Source: Lachnospiraceae bacterium
GTDB taxonomy: Bacteria; Bacillota; Clostridia; Lachnospirales; Lachnospiraceae
Direction of reading: 5' to 3'
Length of the DNA stretch: 15,201 bases
Assembly (NCBI GenBank): GCA_017391545.1
Contig: JAFOYD010000180.1
Coordinates: forward strand, 1-15,201
A program made the translations under genes and the position numbers. Each line of letters opens with the position of its first letter. Position 1 is the stretch's first letter. This document shows positions 1 to 5,542 of this stretch, in pieces. The notes under the pieces were generated by a model, which saw only the letters and a list, made by a program, of their open reading frames with translations, was not told where the DNA came from and did not search any database.

Positions 1-135
1 CAATTTATTTTTACGTAAACCGATCGCATCTACCTGATTAACCTTATCATATCTAAAATTCGAAAACAAGTGTGGTTTTTTACATTTCACCGAACATAGT
101 TTCGTTAAAAATATAAGCTCGCGTGCATATAAAGA

Positions 136-162
136 AAAAAAGATGCAATCAGCATCTTTTTT
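136..162. terminator. Intrinsic terminator after pgsA
   Basis: An inverted repeat has arms at 136-146 and 152-162 (core GATGC/GCATC with A and T tracts outside) and a 5-nt loop. The minus strand ends in a run of T, as expected for a Rho-independent terminator, and the hairpin lies 10 bp past the pgsA stop codon. The outer A and T tracts make it usable in both directions. It closes the yicC-to-pgsA operon, so pgsA is not obviously cotranscribed with a downstream gene such as the cinA-recA pair found after pgsA in Bacillus. Positions 1-135 hold no open reading frame or RNA gene that I can recognise. Confidence 0.85.
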
Positions 163-172
163 CACATCTTAT

Positions 173-748
173 CTAAATGTTGCCATCTAACAGTACACCC
201 TTATTTTTTACCAGATAATCAACAAGTGATACAACCGTAAGGACAACTGCCACCCACATCACAATCTGTGTCAGAATCGCAAGCGCCTCGATATTGGCAA
301 TCATCAGACACACCATGATCATCTGGAAGGTCGTCTTGAACTTTCCCCAGTAGCTTGCGGCAATCACCACTCTGTTATCTGCTGCCACAAGTCGGAACCC
401 ACTGATGATGAACTCTCTGCTGATGATTATGATGACGATCCATGCTGGAATCCTGCCAAGCTCGATCAGGCAGATCAGCGCCGAACATACCAGAAGCTTA
501 TCAGCAAGCGGATCCATGAACTTTCCAAAATTTGTTACCAGATTGTACTTTCTGGCGATCTTTCCATCCAGCATGTCTGTCAGACTCGCTATGATAAAAA
601 TCCCCAGTGCAATATAATCAACATAATCTGCTATTCCGCCAAAAATTGCCATGAACCAGCCCCACTGTGCATGACCTCCTAATAACAAAAGCACAAATGG
701 AACTATCAAAATCACTCTGAAAACTGTCAGTTTATTTGGCAAATTCAT
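173..748 (-). CDS. pgsA: CDP-diacylglycerol--glycerol-3-phosphate 3-phosphatidyltransferase (phosphatidylglycerophosphate synthase)
   Basis: This integral membrane enzyme (191 aa) joins CDP-diacylglycerol and sn-glycerol 3-phosphate to make phosphatidylglycerophosphate, the precursor of phosphatidylglycerol and cardiolipin. The full CDP-alcohol phosphotransferase signature is visible: D58, D61-G62, A65-R66, G75, D79 and D83, with the family's exact spacing. The first residues (MNLPNKLT) are the usual PgsA N-terminus, and about six hydrophobic segments span the protein. The ATG lies 17 bp inside the 3' end of rimO. An AGGAG ribosome binding site 9 nt upstream, also within rimO, suggests coupled translation. 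It is the last gene of its operon, followed directly by a terminator. Its product, phosphatidylglycerol, is the donor expected for the LtaS-type enzyme encoded at 3721-5529. Identification is secure. Confidence 0.96.
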   Translation of the reverse strand: MNLPNKLTVFRVILIVPFVLLLLGGHAQWGWFMAIFGGIADYVDYIALGIFIIASLTDMLDGKIARKYNLVTNFGKFMDPLADKLLVCSALICLIELGRIPAWIVIIIISREFIISGFRLVAADNRVVIAASYWGKFKTTFQMIMVCLMIANIEALAILTQIVMWVAVVLTVVSLVDYLVKNKGVLLDGNI

Positions 749-2069
749 CTTCTATCTCTCCTATCAAATCATACTCGTATGAGCCTGTGATCTTGACCTG
801 TACGAAATCGCCTGTCATAAGCTCCCTGCCTGTCTGAATGAACACGAAGCCATCGACTCCCGGGGCATCCTTGTAGCTTCTTGCCACATATACGTGCTCG
901 TCGGGCACCTTTCCCTCTACCATGACAAGCATCGTGCTTCCAACAGACTCCTGCGCCTTGTCAAAAGCAATCTCCTGCTGAAGCTCCATGAGGTCAGCCT
1001 GCCTGTCGAGCTTGACTTCCTCATCGATCTGATCATCAAACGTTGCAGCCGGCGTATCCTCTTCCGGCGAATATGGGAACACACCAAGCCTGTCAAACTC
1101 CATCTCGTCGACAAACGAGAGCAGAGACTCATGATCCTCTTTTGTCTCTCCCGGGAATCCGGTAATCAGTGTCGTTCGAAGACAGATGTCAGGAATTTCT
1201 TTGCGGAGCTTTGTTACCATATCCATAAGCTCCTGTCTGCTGGTGCGTCTGCCCATGCGCTTCAGGATCGGATCCGACGCATGCTGTATCGGAATATCCA
1301 GATAATGGCAGATCTTTTCCTCACTGCGTATCGTATCGATCAGTTCGTCTGTAATTTCCTCGGGATAGCAGTAAAGAATCCTGATCCAGTACAGACCATC
1401 AATCTCACACAACTTGTGCAAAAGCTCAGGCAGGCATTTCCTGCCATACAGATCCACGCCGTACAGCGTCGTCTCCTGTGCTACAAGAATCAGCTCTTTT
1501 GCGCCAAATTCGACAAGCTCTTTTGCCTCCGCAATCAGACTTTCCATCGGGATGCTTCTGTAGTTGCCACGTACCTTTGGAATAATACAGTAGGTACAAT
1601 GCTTATCACAGCCCTCTGCAATCTTCAGATACGCATAATGCCCACCTGTCGTGACAATCCGTTTCTTGTCATAGACAGGCTTGCGGTTGATATCCTCGAA
1701 ATGATTGTGATGTTCTCCGGCAAGGACTTCGTCAAGGGCATCCACGATTGCATCAATTGCAGTCGTGCCGACAATCGCATCAACCTCCGGAATCTCCTTC
1801 TGAATTTCCTCACGATACCGCTGTGCCAGGCATCCTGCTGCCACCAACGCCTTAATATCTCCATTTTTGCGTAATTCTGCCATTTCAAGGAGCGTATTAA
1901 TACTCTCCTGTTTTGCATCATTAATAAAGCAGCATGTGTTGACTACAACAACATCTGCCTCTGTCTCATCATCTGTAATCGTATAACCTTTCTGAACTAA
2001 CATTCCAAGCATCATCTCAGTATCTACAAGATTCTTGTCGCAGCCCAGTGAAACAAATAATATTTTCAT
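732..2069 (-). CDS. rimO: Ribosomal protein S12 (aspartate) methylthiotransferase RimO
   Basis: This radical-SAM enzyme (445 aa) puts a methylthio group on the conserved aspartate of ribosomal protein S12. Three parts are visible. The N-terminal UPF0004 domain carries the three cysteines of the auxiliary iron-sulfur cluster (C10 in SLGC, C46 with a neighbouring C47, and C80 in AAGC). The radical-SAM core has the CxxxCxxC cluster motif at C154, C158 and C161. A C-terminal TRAM-like domain begins around residue 380. The N-terminus MKILFVSLGCDKNLVD is typical of RimO rather than MiaB, and the length is normal. The gene starts 27 bp after the rpoZ stop and overlaps pgsA by 17 bp, so it sits inside the operon. 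Cytoplasmic. A 326-codon open frame on the opposite strand is only a shadow of this gene. Confidence 0.96.
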   Translation of the reverse strand: MKILFVSLGCDKNLVDTEMMLGMLVQKGYTITDDETEADVVVVNTCCFINDAKQESINTLLEMAELRKNGDIKALVAAGCLAQRYREEIQKEIPEVDAIVGTTAIDAIVDALDEVLAGEHHNHFEDINRKPVYDKKRIVTTGGHYAYLKIAEGCDKHCTYCIIPKVRGNYRSIPMESLIAEAKELVEFGAKELILVAQETTLYGVDLYGRKCLPELLHKLCEIDGLYWIRILYCYPEEITDELIDTIRSEEKICHYLDIPIQHASDPILKRMGRRTSRQELMDMVTKLRKEIPDICLRTTLITGFPGETKEDHESLLSFVDEMEFDRLGVFPYSPEEDTPAATFDDQIDEEVKLDRQADLMELQQEIAFDKAQESVGSTMLVMVEGKVPDEHVYVARSYKDAPGVDGFVFIQTGRELMTGDFVQVKITGSYEYDLIGEIEDEFAK

Positions 2070-2096
2070 AAATCTATCTTTCAGCTAAAACAGTCC

Positions 2097-2327
2097 TTAG
2101 TCTTCCGGCATAATCTTGATCTGACCCTTGCTAAGCTCCTCGATGGCAATTGACAATGGCTTTGTCTGCTTCGTGTCGACCAATGGTTCCTCTCCTGCAA
2201 TAATCTGTCTGGCACGTTTTGCCGTAGCCATGACAATTGAGTAACGGCTGTTTACTACCGGTGCCTCTCCCGGCTCTACCTCGCTGTTTGCTACTTTGAT
2301 CAAGTCTGTGTAAGATGGATGTAACAT
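2097..2327 (-). CDS. rpoZ: DNA-directed RNA polymerase omega subunit
   Basis: This small protein (76 aa) is recognisable as omega, which helps RNA polymerase assembly and stability by clamping the beta' subunit. The diagnostic stretch is NSRYSIVMATAKRARQI near residues 26-42, followed by the usual acidic and lysine-rich tail (KPLSIAIEELSKGQI). The ATG is preceded by a GAGG ribosome binding site 8 nt upstream. It lies 18 bp after the remA-like gene and 27 bp before rimO, all on the same strand. In most Firmicutes guanylate kinase (gmk) sits directly upstream of rpoZ; here that place is occupied by remA with no room for gmk. Confidence 0.94.
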   Translation of the reverse strand: MLHPSYTDLIKVANSEVEPGEAPVVNSRYSIVMATAKRARQIIAGEEPLVDTKQTKPLSIAIEELSKGQIKIMPED

Positions 2328-2345
2328 AAATATAACCTCACTTTT

Positions 2346-2615
2346 CTATATATTTTCTCCGGCATCCTCATCCGGAATCGCTCCCTGCGCTCTTCCTGCT
2401 ATTGTCTCCGGAAGAAGTGCCGAGAGAACAATCTGACTACTTTCCATGACAAGAACCGATTTGGTCTTGCGTCCCTGTGTGGCATCAATCACGGTGCCAT
2501 TTTCCTTTGCCTTTTGTACAAGTCTCTTAACAGGCGCCGAATCAGGACTTACGATTGCAATGATCTTTGATGTATTTACAATATTTCCAAAACCAATATG
2601 AATAAGTCTGTTCAC
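2346..2615 (-). CDS. remA: RemA-like DUF370 DNA-binding regulator
   Basis: The 89-aa product belongs to the DUF370/RemA family. B. subtilis RemA is a DNA-binding activator of biofilm matrix and osmoprotection genes. The family core is plain: IGFGNIV (residues 7-13), IAIVSPDSAPVKR (19-31) and DATQGRKTKSVL (44-55). The start codon is GTG, chosen because a GCGAGG ribosome binding site lies about 8 nt upstream and the IHIGFG start matches the family. The gene is 24 bp after yicC and 18 bp before rpoZ. From memory of the B. subtilis protein, two arginines linked to DNA binding align here with K17 and K50, while R49 is kept. Family assignment is firm; whether it controls matrix genes in this organism is unknown. 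Confidence 0.88.
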   Translation of the reverse strand: MNRLIHIGFGNIVNTSKIIAIVSPDSAPVKRLVQKAKENGTVIDATQGRKTKSVLVMESSQIVLSALLPETIAGRAQGAIPDEDAGENI

Positions 2616-2639
2616 CTGGCACCTCGCTGTATTATCCTG

Positions 2640-3518
2640 CTATTCGATGTTCTGTATCTGCTCTCTGATCTTTTCAATCTCTGTCTTTAACTCAATACCG
2701 CGATTGGAGATTGCCAAATCATTTGTCTTTGAAAGGATGGTATTGGCCTCTCTGTTCATCTCCTGTGCTATAAAATCAAGCTTTCTGCCGATGCTTCCAC
2801 CATCAATGAGCGTCTGCTTCATCGTCTCGATATGGCTTCTGAGACGGACGAGTTCCTCGTCAACACAAACCTTATCAGCAAAAATGATGACCTCAGTCAA
2901 AAGCCTTGTCTCGTCAACGGCAGCATCTTCGAGGAGTTCATGAACTCTGTCATGAAGCTTTTTCCGATATTCCTCAATGATCTGTGGGGAACGTTCTTCG
3001 ATATATGTGACATGTTCAAGCATTCCATCAAGTTTGGCAATCAGGTCTTGGGCAAGATTTGCACCTTCTGTAATGCGTGTCTCGGCCAGATTCTGTGCTG
3101 CCCCCCTGATTGCTTTTGAAAGGCCACTCCAGATCTGTTCTTCATCCACCGTCTGTTCTTCCATCGAGAACACTTCTGGATACTTCGAAAGTGTAGACAC
3201 CCTGATATCATTGTCAAGTCCAAAATCTTCTGACATTGACTTGAGATATCCAAGGTACTCTGCCGCGATATCTTTATTATATTTTATGCACACATTGTTT
3301 TCTGAAAAATCTTCATACGTAATAAAAAGATCGATTTTTCCACGCTGCACATAATCTTTTAATTCATTTCTGATAGAACTTTCAAAAAAGCCAAGTTTTT
3401 TAGGCATCTTGATACTTACATCAAGGAATCTGTGATTTACGGATTTCATCTCGACCGTGTACTTGCGGTCTTTCTCCTCAATCTCACATCTTCCAAAGCC
3501 TGTCATACTTTTAATCAT
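2640..3518 (-). CDS. yicC: YicC family endoribonuclease
   Basis: YicC/YloC proteins are metal-dependent endoribonucleases involved in RNA turnover. The product begins MIKSMTGFGR, the hallmark N-terminus of the family. It has the YicC-like N-terminal domain (about 1-155) and ends with the DUF1732 domain carrying DFIAQEMNREANTI near residues 250-263. At 292 aa the length is typical. An in-frame ATG lies 30 bp upstream (3548). I reject it because an AGGGGG ribosome binding site sits 6 nt before the 3518 start and the promoter's predicted transcription start lies only a few bases above 3548. It is the first gene of the operon running through remA, rpoZ, rimO and pgsA. Confidence 0.93.
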   Translation of the reverse strand: MIKSMTGFGRCEIEEKDRKYTVEMKSVNHRFLDVSIKMPKKLGFFESSIRNELKDYVQRGKIDLFITYEDFSENNVCIKYNKDIAAEYLGYLKSMSEDFGLDNDIRVSTLSKYPEVFSMEEQTVDEEQIWSGLSKAIRGAAQNLAETRITEGANLAQDLIAKLDGMLEHVTYIEERSPQIIEEYRKKLHDRVHELLEDAAVDETRLLTEVIIFADKVCVDEELVRLRSHIETMKQTLIDGGSIGRKLDFIAQEMNREANTILSKTNDLAISNRGIELKTEIEKIREQIQNIE

Positions 3519-3524
3519 GTCAAT

Positions 3525-3530
3525 CCCCCT
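3525..3530 (-). promoter_or_regulatory. yicC ribosome binding site (decides the start)
   Basis: AGGGGG on the minus strand stands 6 nt before the ATG at 3518. No comparable site can precede the alternative ATG at 3548, which is almost at the predicted transcript 5' end. This supports the shorter 292-aa YicC. Confidence 0.8.
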
Positions 3531-3549
3531 GACTGTTGATTTGAACACA

Positions 3550-3567
3550 TTCTATTGTATTATAGAA
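3550..3567. repeat. Inverted repeat over the yicC -10 box and start site
   Basis: TTCTAT (3550-3555) and ATAGAA (3562-3567) form a perfect inverted repeat with a 6-bp gap. It overlaps the TATAAT hexamer and the predicted transcription start, a position suited to a repressor. It is short and AT-rich, so chance is quite possible. Confidence 0.35.
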
Positions 3568-3587
3568 TAATCCAATCATTCCGTCAA
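3559..3587 (-). promoter_or_regulatory. Vegetative (sigma-A type) promoter of the yicC-remA-rpoZ-rimO-pgsA operon
   Basis: On the minus strand TTGACG (3582-3587) and TATAAT (3559-3564) are separated by exactly 17 bp, close to the consensus. The predicted transcript start is near 3552, giving a leader of roughly 35 nt to the yicC ATG at 3518. A 6-bp inverted repeat overlaps the -10 hexamer and start site. Confidence 0.85.
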
Positions 3588-3640
3588 CATTTTTCCATCG
3601 CACCAATTTAATACCACCCCTTTTTGAGCACAAATCTACC

Positions 3641-3669
3641 TTGAAAATTCATAAAAAAAGTGATATTGT
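3641..3669 (+). promoter_or_regulatory. Probable promoter of the ltaS-like/yfhO operon
   Basis: TTGAAA (3641-3646), a 17-bp spacer and TATTGT (3664-3669) are present, with TGA directly before the -10 hexamer forming an extended -10 element. The predicted start is near 3676, giving a leader of about 45 nt. A GGAGG ribosome binding site at 3710-3714 stands 6 nt before the ATG. Confidence 0.6.
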
Positions 3670-3720
3670 AATAAAGTTATTGTTACCTATTAAAAATATG
3701 TAACAAGTTGGAGGTCTGAT

Positions 3721-5529
3721 ATGAAAAAATTTATGGAAAAGCACGAAAAAGTAATATGGTGCGTTCGGAATTTCATTCCTATGCTTCTTTTTCCGATTGC
3801 TAATTTTTACCTTTTTGAATGGTATACACACAATCCATTGGAAACAATGAAGGTCCCCATACAGTTTCTTAATATTTACTTTTTTGAACTGCTTATGGTA
3901 ATCTTTCTGTTTATTTTCGGCCGTTTAAAATGGTCCCTGCGCCTGCAAAGTATTTTCTTCATGATCGTAGGACTGGCAAACTACTATGTGATTGAATTTC
4001 GTTCCGCGCCAATCATGCCATGGGACATCTATTCTATCGGAACTGCTGCAAGCGTGGCTAACAATTTCAAATACACCATTGAAAAGCAAACGGTATTGGT
4101 TCTGCTTGGATTTGTACTCCTCATTGCAGCAGAATCCGTTGTCAATCTTGAGATCAGGGGGAACGGCCAGAAAAAAGTTCCTGTGTGGGGAATCCGCGCT
4201 GTCGGTGCCGCCGTAGCTGTCGCACTTTTATGCAGCTTCACACATACCCTTCACCTGGACAGCACCATCCGCAAATATGGTATGTATGACAAGCTGTTTA
4301 CACCAACAGTCATGAGCAAACGTGACGGTACCGCCGTTGCCTTTTTGATGGAACTAAAATATGTTTCCGTCGATAAACCTGCAAACTACAGCGCTTCGGC
4401 AGCCAATCAGATTCTTGAACCCTACGCAGACAAAAACGAGTCTGCTGCATCTGCTTCATCCACACCGAACATTATCGTTATCATGAACGAAGCTTTTTCC
4501 GATCCTGCTGTGCTTGCACCTTTTGAGACAAACCAGGAATATATGCCGTTTGTTCATTCCATATTAGATGGCTCGGTCGAAAATACCATTTCAGGATATC
4601 TGAATGTTTCTGTACTTGGTGGAAATACTGCCAATACGGAATTTGAGTTTCTGACCGGGGGCTCGATGGCTTTTCTGCCACAGGGAAGTGTTCCTTATCA
4701 GCAATACCTGAAAAGAACACATCCTTCACTTGCCTCACATCTGAAAGACTTAGGCTATGAGACGGTCGCAATGCATCCCTATAATAGCACTGGATGGGAC
4801 AGAAATAAAGTCTATCCGCTGATGGGCTTTGATGAGATGTATTTCATAAAGGACTACCAGAATCCCGAAAAGATACGTAAGTATGCAAGTGACAAGGCAT
4901 GCTACGACAAAATCATCGAAACCTATGAGTCAAAAACTGACGGTACACCGCTATTTGTATTTAATGTGACAATGCAGAACCATTCCTCCTATACGGATGA
5001 CTTTGACAATTTCCACCCGGATATCGAGGTTTCAGGAAGCAGTTCAAAAGCGCTGAACAACTATTTGTCCCTTATGAAAATATCAGACGAATCCATACAG
5101 GAGCTGATTACCTATTTTTCCAACGCAGACGAAGATACGGTCATCGTATTTTTCGGCGACCATCAGCCTACCAATTCCGTTGTGTCGGACGTTTGGAAGC
5201 TCAACGAAAAAAATGGCAATGAGCTGTCTGATGAAGATGAAGCCAACCGGTATAAGGTTCCATTTTTTATCTGGTGCAATTACGATATCGAGACAAGGAC
5301 CAATGTGGAGACAAGCACAAATTTTCTTGCCACAGATGTATTGGCAGCTGCCGGAATACCACTGAATGATTACGAGTCCTATCTGTCTGAACTGTCAGAT
5401 GCTTATCCAGTCATCACGTCAATCCGCACCCAAAAAGCTGATGGCGAAAGTACAGACACACAGACTGTCATGGGTGAACTGAATAATTATGCGATTTTGC
5501 AATATAACCGACTGTTTGACAGCAAATAA
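3721..5529 (+). CDS. LtaS-type membrane phosphoglycerol transferase (sulfatase-fold)
   Basis: This membrane protein (602 aa) resembles lipoteichoic acid synthase, which transfers glycerol-phosphate from phosphatidylglycerol to a growing polymer outside the membrane. About five hydrophobic segments (near 17-35, 46-67, 72-92, 123-142 and 157-175) lead into an extracellular sulfatase-fold domain from about 248. By alignment with LtaS motifs the catalytic residues are present: E257 (NEAF), nucleophile T303 (GGNTANTEFEF), and D480-H481 (FFGDHQP). The likely substrate contacts W359, R361 and H421 are also kept. Length is close to LtaS (about 645 aa). It is followed 13 bp later by yfhO on the same strand. 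The fold and active site are clear, but whether the polymer is true lipoteichoic acid or another phosphoglycerol-decorated glycan cannot be told from sequence, so I give no gene symbol. Confidence 0.88.
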   Translation: MKKFMEKHEKVIWCVRNFIPMLLFPIANFYLFEWYTHNPLETMKVPIQFLNIYFFELLMVIFLFIFGRLKWSLRLQSIFFMIVGLANYYVIEFRSAPIMPWDIYSIGTAASVANNFKYTIEKQTVLVLLGFVLLIAAESVVNLEIRGNGQKKVPVWGIRAVGAAVAVALLCSFTHTLHLDSTIRKYGMYDKLFTPTVMSKRDGTAVAFLMELKYVSVDKPANYSASAANQILEPYADKNESAASASSTPNIIVIMNEAFSDPAVLAPFETNQEYMPFVHSILDGSVENTISGYLNVSVLGGNTANTEFEFLTGGSMAFLPQGSVPYQQYLKRTHPSLASHLKDLGYETVAMHPYNSTGWDRNKVYPLMGFDEMYFIKDYQNPEKIRKYASDKACYDKIIETYESKTDGTPLFVFNVTMQNHSSYTDDFDNFHPDIEVSGSSSKALNNYLSLMKISDESIQELITYFSNADEDTVIVFFGDHQPTNSVVSDVWKLNEKNGNELSDEDEANRYKVPFFIWCNYDIETRTNVETSTNFLATDVLAAAGIPLNDYESYLSELSDAYPVITSIRTQKADGESTDTQTVMGELNNYAILQYNRLFDSK

Positions 5530-5532
5530 ACC

Positions 5533-5537
5533 GGAGG
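5533..5537 (+). promoter_or_regulatory. yfhO ribosome binding site (decides the start)
   Basis: GGAGG lies 5 nt before the ATG at 5543. The longer frame opening at 5489 would overlap the end of the ltaS-like gene and has no comparable site, so translation very likely begins at 5543. Confidence 0.85.
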
Positions 5538-5542
5538 AAACT

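Noticed and set aside
894..1874. Open frame of 326 codons on the plus strand
   Set aside because: It lies wholly opposite rimO, whose three-cysteine, radical-SAM and TRAM features are unmistakable. The antisense frame has no recognisable domain or ribosome binding site.
3519..3548. Upstream ATG giving a YicC protein 10 residues longer
   Set aside because: The canonical MIKSMTGFGR start has its own AGGGGG site, and the longer form would begin almost at the predicted transcription start.
5489..5542. Longer N-terminus for the YfhO-type protein
   Set aside because: It would overlap the preceding gene by 41 bp without a ribosome binding site, while the ATG at 5543 has GGAGG at ideal spacing and leads directly into a basic segment and membrane helix.
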